Shown: piece after piece, positions 26,701-34,703 of the stretch
Position numbering within the stretch: position 1 is the first letter of the stretch
Layout of the letters: each line of letters starts with the position of its first letter
Assembly (NCBI GenBank): GCA_024103195.1
Contig: JAGFIW010000147.1
Span: forward strand, 1 to 50,272
Origin: Saprospiraceae bacterium
GTDB lineage: Bacteria; Bacteroidota; Bacteroidia; Chitinophagales; Saprospiraceae
Direction: 5' to 3'
Length of the DNA stretch: 50,272 bases
Position numbers and translations under genes: made by a program
Notes under the pieces: generated by a model
Database searches by the model: none
Told to the model about the DNA's origin: nothing
The model's input: only the letters and a program-made list of their open reading frames with translations

Positions 26701-27317
26701 ACCTGCCGGAAGACAAAATCTTCCGCATGCCATACATCGTGCGTCCCATGCAATACGCCACATTCACATTGCCGAACATCTATGCCTTCACCGGCGTCAG
26801 TGACGGTTGGGTGGATTCCTATGCCGATCTCTCCGATTACGTGGGACAGGAAATCATGGTCCAGTTCGTTTTCGGAACGGATGGCAATACGGTGACCAGC
26901 ACTTCCGACGGTTGGTTCATGGATGACTTCACGGTCATGGAAATGTTCAATTATGACACGGAAGCATGTGTCACCTATGATCAGGGACCGGATATCTGTG
27001 CCCGTGCACCCGGCCGGGGAACGGTGGTGGAACACAGCACCACGACCTCAACGGAAGACATTGGACAGCGGGAAATCCGCTTGTTCCCCAACCCGGCTCG
27101 GGAGGTGGTCTATCTGCATATCCACCGACCGGACGCTGCCGATTTGATGGTCTCTCTGATCACCCTGGATGGACGTCCTGTCTGGACCCAAACTTTGCGT
27201 CAGGTGACGGAGACCACGCTGCCCATTCAGATTCCTTCAAGGGCAGGCGGCATCTACCTGGTCAAGGTAGAGGGACCCGAAGGTGTTCAGCTGGAAAAGG
27301 TATTCATTCAGCCCTGA
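23775..27317 (+). CDS. Secreted M36 (fungalysin-type) metalloprotease with type IX sorting signal
   Basis: 1180 residues. A signal peptide (MKRILSVLALFLPLLMAAQ) is followed by a propeptide of the FTP type (about 20-220), then the M36 catalytic domain. The zinc motif is HEFGH in IIAHEFGHGISNRLTGG (about residue 582), with the third ligand Glu in EQMGEGWSDFF. A protease-associated domain is inserted before it (about 440-560; DDLTGKIALIDRGTCEFGRK). C-terminal parts are a DUF11/CARDB-like domain (NAGDNIEVTLTVRNDLPSGV), a jelly-roll-like module, and a type A sorting domain starting at EIRLFPNPAREVVYLHI and ending KVFIQP. It should cross the inner membrane by Sec, exit through the type IX system and be attached to the surface or released. 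ATG 23775 fits the signal peptide better than the upstream ATG 23739. Confidence 0.93.
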   Translation: MKRILSVLALFLPLLMAAQQQPVLDIAVRYLEGQQKAWGLGPADIADLAVSDHYTDKPIGLTNLYMIQRHQGIEVYNALVNLHIHEGKVVHAGNRLIPRLSTRVNAVKPVLSAEQALEAALQHLGMTPPSSLPIHERLSAYEMTFKQGDFSRAPVPVKLRYQPMPDGQVRLAWDMAIDAVNGSDYWSLRIDALNGKVLDQVSWTMHCRFEKGHAEHCAHGQIIRHRTLTPVREARAKAMQKLTGTDGTYNVFPVPVESPAHGTRTLVVDPADPEASPFGWHDTDGVTGAEYTITRGNNVHAYEGRSGNFTSKGNEPNGGAALFFNFPLNPDNEPETFTDAATDNLFYMINMMHDVTHHFGFTEEAGNFQTTNYSGIGQGNDHVNGLAQFGAVNNANLNNADFSTPPDGGNGRMRMFVWDRTSAASNKYMIVDAPSEVAGEYITGTATFGPPLSTTPVTGPVTIVKDNTNNPTLGCQTPVDDLTGKIALIDRGTCEFGRKIVNAQNRGAIAVIICNFEDAIISMGPGAVGNQATIPSVFITASDCAKIRVHADQGLMVTLKTPEDLVGPDYLDGTLDNGIIAHEFGHGISNRLTGGPAQAGCLNGEEQMGEGWSDFFTLVMSAKDGDFAEQRRGIGTFVSREPNDGRGIRPYPYSTDLATNPFTYMDIRGVSIPHGVGAVWCSMLWDLYWAMSDEFGFDPDFTNVDAGNNKAIRLVMQGMKMQTCTPGFVDGRDAILAADQVLYQGQHQCIIWEVFARRGLGLNADQGSSGSVSDGLENFEMPDCRPELKIRKSVTPLINAGDNIEVTLTVRNDLPSGVTGVVVSDIVPEGASLVSGSAGFPFSQVGDMLFFDVGDLDAGEFREISYALATPTHLGSELLFYEPCEVMNDDVWFLEVTAGPVQQPWELQDLYVKNGQFSWGILNLDTTLRSNLAMINPVLLTGNQPVLRFSHRYNTEYRADGGFLQISTDYGQSWQNLPEDKIFRMPYIVRPMQYATFTLPNIYAFTGVSDGWVDSYADLSDYVGQEIMVQFVFGTDGNTVTSTSDGWFMDDFTVMEMFNYDTEACVTYDQGPDICARAPGRGTVVEHSTTTSTEDIGQREIRLFPNPAREVVYLHIHRPDAADLMVSLITLDGRPVWTQTLRQVTETTLPIQIPSRAGGIYLVKVEGPEGVQLEKVFIQP

Positions 27318-27339
27318 CGCCTGTAGGGAGGGTTTGAAG

Positions 27340-27374
27340 AAGGCCGGTATCCGACTGGATGCCGGCCTTTTTTT
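27340..27374 (+). terminator. Rho-independent terminator after the M36 protease gene
   Basis: AAGGCCGG at 27340-27347 pairs with CCGGCCTT at 27362-27369, with additional ATCC/GGAT pairing inside, followed by a run of seven T residues at 27368-27374. Confidence 0.88.
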
Positions 27375-27398
27375 CTTTGGAGGGACATGGTGGGCGTT

Positions 27399-27731
27399 TC
27401 AGCTTTCCTCTGCCAGTTCTCGCGGATGCCACCAACGCTGGTCGAAATCCGGGACCCGGGAATCCACTACCGGTACCCCCTCTTCCTTCAGCAGCGCCTC
27501 CATGCGTTCGGGCGGTGTGAAATGTGCCCTTCCGGTCAACTCCCCGTTCCGGTTGAGCACACGATGGGCCGGCAAATCCGATTCCGTCAGGATACTGTTC
27601 CTCAGGGCCCACCCGACCATCCTGGCCGAACCTAGTCCCAAAAAATCAGCAATGGCGCCATACGATGTCACCCTGCCGCGGGGAATACACCGGACAACAT
27701 CGTAAACAGCCTGGAAATAATGGGTATCCAT
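27399..27731 (-). CDS. Alkyltransferase-like (ATL) DNA-binding protein of the MGMT family
   Basis: A 110-residue protein matching the DNA-binding domain of O6-alkylguanine-DNA alkyltransferase: FQAVYDVVRCIPRGRVTSYGAIADFLGLG, then the helix-turn-helix segment SARMVGWALRNS (helix with the Arg finger). The active-site motif PCHRV reads PAHRVLNRNGELTG, so the acceptor Cys is replaced by Ala. Such Cys-less ATL proteins bind alkylated bases and hand them to nucleotide excision repair rather than repairing them directly. The substitution is family-typical and not a sequencing artefact. Length is normal for ATL. Confidence 0.9.
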   Translation of the reverse strand: MDTHYFQAVYDVVRCIPRGRVTSYGAIADFLGLGSARMVGWALRNSILTESDLPAHRVLNRNGELTGRAHFTPPERMEALLKEEGVPVVDSRVPDFDQRWWHPRELAEES

Positions 27732-27778
27732 GAGCCGGAAGGACGATCATATCCCGGGAGATGGGCGAACTTTGCCTC

Positions 27779-28390
27779 ATGTCCCTGTTATTGGCAGACA
27801 AAGTTACCCATTTGACAGCAGCCCGGTATTTTGCAGCAAGAGGCTTTGACTGGTTGTTTTTTGATTTGACCGACCCTTCTGTCATGACACCAGCCCGGTA
27901 TCTGGCCATCCGGGAATGGGTGGAAGGGCCTCGTACCGCCCTTTATCTGCCCATGGGAATCCGGGATCCCCAGGCAGCGATATGGGCGGAGCAGCTCAAG
28001 CCGGACGGATGGGTGATCGGCCATTTTTCAAAGCCTGAAAACATGTCTCTGCCCGGTCCTGTGTTCAAGGAATGGCTGATCCAGGATCCTGCGGATGCCG
28101 GACAGCTTGCCGATCAATTGAAGCTTTGGCCCCGGGAATATTTTCACCTGATCAAACCATCGTCTGTCTTGGCTGCCAACCAGCTTGCCCATTGGCTTCG
28201 GAATTCCGGACTTGAACCCTGGATGGAAAGCATTTTCATCCATGTTTCCCTACCGCCGGGCGATAAGACATCCCCTCCGGAATGGCCCACAGCTGCAGGA
28301 TATGTCCTGGTGTCACCCGAAGAAGATCAGGTGGGATTGTTGTCCTTTGACGCGCTGGACGATTTCCTTGACCGGATGCAAGAATCCTGA
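27779..28390 (+). CDS. TrpF-like beta/alpha-barrel protein, probably not an isomerase
   Basis: A 203-residue protein. The beginning MSLLLADKVTHLTAARYFAARGFDWLFFDL resembles the first beta-alpha units of phosphoribosylanthranilate isomerase (KICGIT..ARYAA..GAD..GF), and later strands (DGWVIGHFSKPE, EWLIQDPAD, FHLIKPSS, SIFIHVSLPPG, GYVLVSPEE) keep the barrel periodicity. The catalytic Cys of TrpF is absent (DKVTH in place of KICGI), so tryptophan synthesis is unlikely. Similar barrel proteins of unknown role occur in Bacteroidota. A near-consensus GAACTTTG ends 4 nt before ATG 27779; an ATG at 27761 would place that element inside the gene. Confidence 0.6.
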   Translation: MSLLLADKVTHLTAARYFAARGFDWLFFDLTDPSVMTPARYLAIREWVEGPRTALYLPMGIRDPQAAIWAEQLKPDGWVIGHFSKPENMSLPGPVFKEWLIQDPADAGQLADQLKLWPREYFHLIKPSSVLAANQLAHWLRNSGLEPWMESIFIHVSLPPGDKTSPPEWPTAAGYVLVSPEEDQVGLLSFDALDDFLDRMQES

Positions 28391-28401
28391 TCCTGGGAAC
28401 A

Positions 28402-31400
28402 TCAACGCAACAGCATCACCGTGGCGGCCGTGTCTTCCCAATCGTCTCTGTAAAGCGTCCGGTATCTCGCCTTGAAGACATACGCCCCCTGAGGTAAAGG
28501 TTGCCCTTTGAAAGTACCGTCCCATCGGTCAGACATGTCCCTTCCTTCAAAGATCAGTGCGCCCCAACGATCGAAAATCTGCCACGAGATCTCGGCCACT
28601 CCGGTTCCAACGGGTTGGAAAAAGTCGTTGCGACCGTCTGCATTAGCCGTCAGGGCATTGGGGATGAACAAGGTGGTGATGGCCCTTACGCATACGGTGG
28701 CTTCATGTCGGCTGATGCAGCCCCCTTCATTGCGAATGAGGAGTGACACCGTGTATTGACCCGTGTCCTGATAGGTATGGGAAATATCTTGACCGCTCTG
28801 GTAAGGTTGTGTTCTGCCATCCCCGAAATTCCAGGTACCGGAAATTCCACCAGTACTGAAGTCCAGGACTTCTACATAGGGCTCGACGATGGTCACGCAC
28901 TCCCCCTGGGGATTGAGAATGAAATTGGCCTGAACGGGCTTGAATCCGGGGAGGACTACCTGACCTTCGGTGGAACAGCCTGTCAGGATATCCAGTGCTT
29001 CGACGCGATATGTGCCTGAAAGGCCCTCTATCATCGGACCTGTACGGGGTGGGTTGGTCAACCAGGTGAAGACATAATCGCCGGAGGGTTGGGCGCTTAT
29101 GGTGGCATGGGTAGTGTCCCCATAGCAAACCATGGGTCCGGTGGAAAACTGGAGCTGGATTTGTGGACGAACCACCACCTGGAGGGAACCGGTGACCGGA
29201 TCGGAGCACCCGTCCGTCACTGTCACCCGGTAGGTTTGGGTCCCGGAGGGGATGACCAGGTGTGTTTGGCCAAATCCGATGCCCTGATCCCAGGTATAGC
29301 TGAAATTGCCGAGTGAGCTACCGCCGATACCCTGGGCGCTGATCTGATGCCCCTTGGCAAAACAGATCGTGTCCGAATCAAATGGCATGACAACGCCTAC
29401 GGGATCGCCCACATTGACGAATTTTATTTTTTCACTGGCACATTCGCCTGTCCCGATCCGGTATCTGATGGTATGAAGACCGGGTCCCCATTGTACGGGA
29501 TTGAAGGTGGGTGGAGAAAGGATGCCATCGATCGTCAGCTCGCCACCTGGTGGCTGTATGACGATTTGAACCTGGGTGTCCCGGTGGCAATATACCGGCT
29601 CCAGTCCCTGAAGGACAGCGGTATCCGGAGGGGTAACCACAATAAAGCCTCCTCCCGGGCATCCCGTTGTGGAAATGGTCTGTATCTGATGCACGCCGGG
29701 TCCGGCCTGCACAGGATCAAAAAGGCCGGTTTGCGGATTGATGATGCCTGTCCCTTGCCAGGAGGCCGACGGCGGATTGGATACAAGTGTATAAGGTGCC
29801 GCCTTCTGGCAAACGGTATCCGGACGGACCACCGGAGGGGCATAGACTTCGATGTACATACTGTCGGCACAGCCATTGGCTGCGAATACCAGTTTGTGCA
29901 ATCCCGGGCCTGCCTGGTAGGGGCTGAAATACCAACGGGATTCATGCGCCGTGTTTTGGAAGGTGCCGGCACCGGTCCAGTTGCCGCTTGAGGGGGAACT
30001 TTGTACGGTTTCCCAACGCAATTCGAAGCTGTCTGCCTCCTGACAGAAGCGGAGGGTGTCATCGCTGTAGATGGCGGTGTTGCGGATGTAAACGATCCGG
30101 GAATCCGTACATCCGGCAAGGGAAAGGGTCACGGTTTCATTTTTGTCGTGTCCCAACACCGAAGGATCATACAATCCTGTCAGAGAATCCAGTATGCCGG
30201 GTCCCGACCATGTACCTCCCGCTGTCCAATTGCCAGGCAGGATAAACGGTGGTGCCTGCGGGCAAGCCACGATATCGTAAGAAGCATTGATGTTTCGCAC
30301 GTGAATGTTTACCGTACCGGTACAGCCATGTGCCGTATAGGTTAGTATGTTGTCACCGAGGTTGGCGGCACGGGGATCAAACCTGCCATTGCCGGCATTG
30401 ACGATACCGGTTCCGCTCCAGGTACCGCCAAAAGGCGTAACGGGCAAATTATAGGGATCTTTGGAAGCGCAAATGGTGTCATCGGGAGGCATCACGAGAT
30501 CGGCCACATTGACATTTTTGCTGCCGCTGCAGCCATTGGGGTGCGTATAGGTCACGACGTAGGTACCGGGAGTAGCGGGAGGTGTGAAAAACCCGTCCGG
30601 GGTAATAAATGACCCGCTCCAGGTACCGCCTGCTGGCGAACCCCCCGTGACTTTGAAAGTTGGCCCCCCCGGACAAGCCGCGTTGTGTCCGCCCTGGTTG
30701 AGCGGTATTTTGTTGATCACCATGGTGTCTGCACATCCGTTTGGTGCCACATAAATCACTGTATCGATCAGATTGCCTCCCAAGCGCCAGGCGTCCCAAC
30801 GGTTTTCCCAGCGGCGGTCAGGATTGATACCTCTTCCGTACCATGTACCTCCGGGAGGAGTATGGGGAATCCACAGAGCCGGATTGGTCTGGCAGAGGGT
30901 TGTGTCCCCTGGAATGACCGGTTTTTGCAGGGGAGTAATCAGTATGGAGGCGACGGCCGGGACTGATCCGGCACCATCTGTTACGGTAACACTGTAAGTG
31001 ACCGGAACGGAGGTGCAAACAGGAATGGTCGCCAATGCCGGCGCGGCCGGGCTCCACTGATAAGCATAGGTATTGGGATCACCCCCGGCGGCCGTGGCAG
31101 TCAACTGGGTGCAATGCCCGGCACAAAATTCGTCGGGATCCAGTGAGAGCACTACCGAAAGGGGACAATCCGTCACGGAAAATCCGGTTTCGATACTGAA
31201 TGGGTGAGGATCACCACACTCATCGACCTGCACGCCTTTGAAACGAATGGTATATCCTCCGCTGAAATCGATGGGAGACCCTAGCCGGATGCGTACCGAG
31301 GTAGTGAATCCATTGACACAGTTTAACGGCGTGGCTTGCGTGACCGGATAGGTCTTGGCCCCGAACAAGGTGAAGGCATCCGCTTTGACGGAATCACACG

Positions 31401-31917
31401 CCACCGGCTTGTTGAGTTGGAGGATGATCTCATCACTGCCGCAAGGGACATTGGCCAGGGGAAGAAAGGCCGGAGGCGTGGGTGGTTCGACCTCCGTATT
31501 CCATACGGCTACCCAACCGTTGCAGACTACATTGGGATCACTGATGAAATTGATGGTCATGCAACCGCTGGTTGCCGTTACGCTGAAACTGCCCAATGCC
31601 CCGTGATAGGGACCGCCAATCAGAGGCGATAAGGTGTCGGGACCATCAAAAATCCGAAGGATGTCGAATTGCTCTTCGGTGCAAAAAGTGATGAAGTTGA
31701 TGGTGATGTTTTCGGCTTGCGAAATACAGATGGAAAAGGTGAGATTTTCATTGTGGGCATAGGTGCCGGCCAGTATGCCGGCTTCGCTGTCGGTCAGTAT
31801 ACCGTCACAGTCGTTGACGGTGGCGTTGGCCATGGGGAACGTGGTTTGGGCCACCACGGAAGTGGTAAATGCCTGGGCGAGCAGAAGGCCACAGATGACG
31901 AACAGCCGGAAAGTCAT
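28402..31917 (-). CDS. Giant surface repeat protein with gliding-motility-associated C-terminal domain
   Basis: 1171 residues. A signal peptide ends near VVAQ. A CUB-like domain follows (about 30-150; GTYAHNENLTFSICISQAE, DILRIFDGPD), then a domain with PCGSDEIILQLNKPVACDSV and a PKD-like segment. About seven degenerate repeats of roughly 65-75 residues lie between residues 350 and 880, with consensus P-x-GGTWSG-x-GI, G-x-FDP, AGPG-x-H and a Gly-Cys pair. A PKD domain (WNFGDGRTQPY, HTYQDTGQYTVSL) precedes the C-terminal FIPNALTANADGRNDFFQP and IFDRWGALIFEG, which is the type B sorting domain. It should be secreted by the type IX system and is the last gene of the six-gene operon, with a 4-nt overlap upstream. 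Confidence 0.88.
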   Translation of the reverse strand: MTFRLFVICGLLLAQAFTTSVVAQTTFPMANATVNDCDGILTDSEAGILAGTYAHNENLTFSICISQAENITINFITFCTEEQFDILRIFDGPDTLSPLIGGPYHGALGSFSVTATSGCMTINFISDPNVVCNGWVAVWNTEVEPPTPPAFLPLANVPCGSDEIILQLNKPVACDSVKADAFTLFGAKTYPVTQATPLNCVNGFTTSVRIRLGSPIDFSGGYTIRFKGVQVDECGDPHPFSIETGFSVTDCPLSVVLSLDPDEFCAGHCTQLTATAAGGDPNTYAYQWSPAAPALATIPVCTSVPVTYSVTVTDGAGSVPAVASILITPLQKPVIPGDTTLCQTNPALWIPHTPPGGTWYGRGINPDRRWENRWDAWRLGGNLIDTVIYVAPNGCADTMVINKIPLNQGGHNAACPGGPTFKVTGGSPAGGTWSGSFITPDGFFTPPATPGTYVVTYTHPNGCSGSKNVNVADLVMPPDDTICASKDPYNLPVTPFGGTWSGTGIVNAGNGRFDPRAANLGDNILTYTAHGCTGTVNIHVRNINASYDIVACPQAPPFILPGNWTAGGTWSGPGILDSLTGLYDPSVLGHDKNETVTLSLAGCTDSRIVYIRNTAIYSDDTLRFCQEADSFELRWETVQSSPSSGNWTGAGTFQNTAHESRWYFSPYQAGPGLHKLVFAANGCADSMYIEVYAPPVVRPDTVCQKAAPYTLVSNPPSASWQGTGIINPQTGLFDPVQAGPGVHQIQTISTTGCPGGGFIVVTPPDTAVLQGLEPVYCHRDTQVQIVIQPPGGELTIDGILSPPTFNPVQWGPGLHTIRYRIGTGECASEKIKFVNVGDPVGVVMPFDSDTICFAKGHQISAQGIGGSSLGNFSYTWDQGIGFGQTHLVIPSGTQTYRVTVTDGCSDPVTGSLQVVVRPQIQLQFSTGPMVCYGDTTHATISAQPSGDYVFTWLTNPPRTGPMIEGLSGTYRVEALDILTGCSTEGQVVLPGFKPVQANFILNPQGECVTIVEPYVEVLDFSTGGISGTWNFGDGRTQPYQSGQDISHTYQDTGQYTVSLLIRNEGGCISRHEATVCVRAITTLFIPNALTANADGRNDFFQPVGTGVAEISWQIFDRWGALIFEGRDMSDRWDGTFKGQPLPQGAYVFKARYRTLYRDDWEDTAATVMLLR

Positions 31918-32369
31918 CGCAGGATGGTTATTTGGGGGGTTTGGACTTCGTTGCTTTCATTGCCCGCCCGATCGAGGACTTTGATCTTGAACCGGGTGGA
32001 TTCGCTGGTGCCATTGCCCAGCAGAAAGAGGTGCGGAAGCCGAAGTCGCAACTCCCCTTCTATGGCGACATTGGCCCCGGGTGGGGCCAGGGGTTGAAGA
32101 TGGAAACTGTCGGCTTCTGTCAGTCGGGCATCCTTGATCACCAGGGATGGAATGTCGGGGTCCGCATATCCCAGGTCACCGTCACCGTCACGATAGTGCA
32201 ACAATACCTCCAGCGTATCACTGAACTCTCTTACTTCGGTCAGGCTGAGGTCAAGAAGCCGGATCTCGGGTACTTCCGAAAACGGCGGCTGATCGCTTTC
32301 TTTCTCACAAGAACCGAAAAGGATCACGGCAATAATTCCGAAGATAATGAACGGGTATATTTGGTTCAT
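31914..32369 (-). CDS. Small lipoprotein, unknown function
   Basis: A 151-residue protein with a signal sequence ending in the lipobox ILFGSC (Cys21), so a lipoprotein. The mature part is beta-rich and acidic (EIRLLDLSLTEVREFSDTLEV, HYRDGDGDLGYADPD) and ends in FKIKVLDRAGNESNEVQTP, like a single Ig-like or cadherin-like domain. DGDGDLGYADPD resembles a calcium-binding Asp-rich loop. It overlaps its neighbours on both sides by 4 nt (ATGA), so it is translated as part of the operon. No known family is recognised with confidence. Confidence 0.8.
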   Translation of the reverse strand: MNQIYPFIIFGIIAVILFGSCEKESDQPPFSEVPEIRLLDLSLTEVREFSDTLEVLLHYRDGDGDLGYADPDIPSLVIKDARLTEADSFHLQPLAPPGANVAIEGELRLRLPHLFLLGNGTSESTRFKIKVLDRAGNESNEVQTPQITILR

Positions 32370-33316
32370 TCGATGATGGTGAATGAGAAGTAGTTTTTAA
32401 AATAATAAGCACCCGCATTGGTAGGGATTTCGGTCAGCGGATTGGAGCTGTCCTGGACGTAAATCCGGAAGTAAACCGTTTCATCCAGGGAGGCATATTG
32501 ACGAGGATCGATGGTCACCCGGTGTGTAAAGGCCACAACCGGATCACTGAAACCCTTCCCTGAAATGGGATTGTCGAGCACTTCCATTTGCAATCCTGCC
32601 TGTCCGAAGAAATCATCCGGTCCCGAGGCGAACCTGATTTCATTGACGGTCAGATTTTGCGGCAGGGTTTTGTCATCTGCCAAGCTGAAATAGAGGGTGA
32701 TTTGATCCACAGACTGCGGGATGCGAATGGCACCGGCTCCGCCTTCCGCCCGTTCCATCGTGACGCCCTGAACCAACCCCTGGCATCCCCGCATGAAGGG
32801 GACTGCATCCAGGGGACTATAGGATTGACCGAAGACATCTTTGGCACCCGCCTGAATCCAATCCCTGATATATTGGATGAATTCGGCACTGTGGGTGTTC
32901 CATTCGGCGCCCTGGTCGACAATAAGAGGCATGATGCCTGATTGACCATCAATATCATATGTCAGCCGGGCCATCAACTGGGAGGCATCCGGGTCACCAG
33001 GGACAACCCTGTAAGTATAATCCCCCTGGGGGTTGTTTTTGATGATCGGGTGATAGACAAGCGTGTTGTATGTGCTTTCAATGGTCCGGAAATCAGGTTC
33101 GAAGGTCCCGTCATGGCAGCCGCTGTTGGCACAGGTAGGGGCGAAAATCCTGGCATGCAATCCGGTAATGCTGGTCATGTCCGGGGGTACGGTGGTCGTA
33201 TCAACGGGAGGGGGTCCGATTTGATCATCGAATGGATTGTCGGTCCCGGCTTTTTCACAAGCCCAAACAGCCAGCAGGAAGGAAGCAAGAGCGATGAGGG
33301 ATATGTATGTTTTCAT
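32366..33316 (-). CDS. Lipoprotein with a CxxxxCH cytochrome-like motif
   Basis: A 316-residue protein from ATG 33316 (a TTG at 33328 is the alternative). The lipobox is LAVWAC. After a Pro/Thr-rich linker comes HARIFAPTCANSGCHDG, a CxxxxCH motif in the position of the planctomycete-type cytochrome domain found with DUF1501/DUF1553 genes. The segment PGDPDASQLMARL followed by IQYIRDWIQAGAKD is the standard end of that domain ('I..WI..GA'). Heme attachment to the four-residue spacer is plausible but not certain. The C-terminal half is beta-rich and looks like a copper/monooxygenase-type or binding domain. An 8-nt gap separates it from the upstream Tat-exported protein gene and a 4-nt overlap links it to the next lipoprotein gene. 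Confidence 0.78.
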   Translation of the reverse strand: MKTYISLIALASFLLAVWACEKAGTDNPFDDQIGPPPVDTTTVPPDMTSITGLHARIFAPTCANSGCHDGTFEPDFRTIESTYNTLVYHPIIKNNPQGDYTYRVVPGDPDASQLMARLTYDIDGQSGIMPLIVDQGAEWNTHSAEFIQYIRDWIQAGAKDVFGQSYSPLDAVPFMRGCQGLVQGVTMERAEGGAGAIRIPQSVDQITLYFSLADDKTLPQNLTVNEIRFASGPDDFFGQAGLQMEVLDNPISGKGFSDPVVAFTHRVTIDPRQYASLDETVYFRIYVQDSSNPLTEIPTNAGAYYFKNYFSFTIIE

Positions 33317-33324
33317 GGTTGGTG

Positions 33325-34683
33325 TCAAATGCGGTCGAAGAGGGAACGGGCACCGAAATCCATGAGTCCTGTACCCAGGACATCTTGCTTGATGCCCAGG
33401 ATATCGGCGATGGTCATGGCCGAATCAGCGGCATCACCGACCGGATTGGCCTCCGAGCCGACCCGCAGGTTGGCGGGAACATTGGGGCCGACCATCATGG
33501 TGAAAATCCGCCGGGAATTGGCGTCGGAATCATGATCAAAGGCGAACCAGTCGTTCTCGTCCGTGATGGGATTCGGATTGAGGTTACGACCGTGCTCGGG
33601 CATTACGATCATGATGGTATTACCCGACATCTCCGGGATGTTGTTCTGGATGTAATTCCACAAATGGGCCACACCATGATCACCGCGATGGAGCGATTTC
33701 AGATAGGAGGTATAGCTTCCGTGACAGGAATCAACCGCACTCATGTTGATCACCATGAGCTTTGGTTTGAACCAGCGAAGGATTTCTGTCGCATAGCCGA
33801 TGGTGGTGAGGTCGCCGTTGTCGGTGACGGGTGGAAAGGCTACCTGGTTGTTCTCGAGTCTTTCAAATGTCGTGCGGATGAATTCCTTGATGGAGAATTT
33901 TTCTTCTTCGGTATTGTACAAATGCGGGATCTCTTTGCCTTCCAGGTTGAATCCGTTGTTCAAAAAGGCTTGCATCTCCCTCACAGGCAGCAATTCTTCC
34001 TCCGGGTGGTAGACTTTGAAACCTTTGAGAAATTCAAGGCCCCGGTTGCCGAATGTGATATTGGGGGCAAAGAAATTGGCGGCATAGCGGGCACCGAATC
34101 CCGGATATTCGGAGTGGTTGAGCAGCGGTGTGGAGTTTCCGATCCCGTTGCCGACAAACCATACATCAGTGGCCTTGGCCCCGGTAAAACGGCGGACATG
34201 TTCGAAGATCGTTGGACGAATGGGTCGCTGTCTCAATCCCTGGGTAGTGCCGTAATATCCTGATACCCCTGTGCTCAGTCCAACAAAATGCCCGGTACCG
34301 GCTTTGGAGAAGCGGATCTCGGGAAAGAGTGTCCCCTGTTTGTCGAGAGGGGTCTGCAAAATGGGACTTATCGGTTGGCCTCCGGGTTGACCGCCAGGGC
34401 TGGTGGTTCCGTAAACGATTTTGAGTTCCGGCGGTGCTCCGGTGAGCATGTTGTACATGATATTGCCTTCAATGGGCAAATCCTGACTCTCGGCGAGGTA
34501 GCGCTGTAGGACGGCCTCCTGCTGACGGACACCACCGGCAAAGAGGACGAAGACCACATGTTTGGCTTTTTCCGAACCGGTTTGGGCAAACAGCCGGCCG
34601 GTGGGAAGCAAATAGGGCATGGTGAGCGCCGCTCCCGTGGCGATACCCGCCTTTTTGATGAATTCCCTGCGTTTCATGGACAT
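33325..34683 (-). CDS. Tat-exported alkaline-phosphatase-superfamily protein (DUF1501-like)
   Basis: A 452-residue protein with a textbook Tat signal: MKRREFIKKAG, hydrophobic core ATGAALTMPYLLP, cleavage after RLFAQ. The body has the alkaline phosphatase/sulfatase superfamily layout: KHVVFVLFAGGVRQQEA at the start, a metal-site block MVINMSAVDSCHGSY, and IMIVMPEHGRNLNPNP with HDSDANSRRIFTMMVGP near the end. Pairing with cytochrome-type and lipoprotein genes resembles the DUF1501-containing secreted sets of Planctomycetes and Bacteroidota, whose substrate is unknown. Start can be ATG 34683 or 34677 (two codons later). A TatA gene is present at 17248. Confidence 0.82.
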   Translation of the reverse strand: MSMKRREFIKKAGIATGAALTMPYLLPTGRLFAQTGSEKAKHVVFVLFAGGVRQQEAVLQRYLAESQDLPIEGNIMYNMLTGAPPELKIVYGTTSPGGQPGGQPISPILQTPLDKQGTLFPEIRFSKAGTGHFVGLSTGVSGYYGTTQGLRQRPIRPTIFEHVRRFTGAKATDVWFVGNGIGNSTPLLNHSEYPGFGARYAANFFAPNITFGNRGLEFLKGFKVYHPEEELLPVREMQAFLNNGFNLEGKEIPHLYNTEEEKFSIKEFIRTTFERLENNQVAFPPVTDNGDLTTIGYATEILRWFKPKLMVINMSAVDSCHGSYTSYLKSLHRGDHGVAHLWNYIQNNIPEMSGNTIMIVMPEHGRNLNPNPITDENDWFAFDHDSDANSRRIFTMMVGPNVPANLRVGSEANPVGDAADSAMTIADILGIKQDVLGTGLMDFGARSLFDRI

Positions 34684-34703
34684 ATGCGTTGGGATTGAGC
34701 GGG

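Noticed and set aside
33307..34263. A 318-codon plus-strand frame opposite the Tat-exported protein gene
   Set aside because: Antisense to a protein with a classic Tat signal and a metal-site motif; the antisense peptide has no family features.
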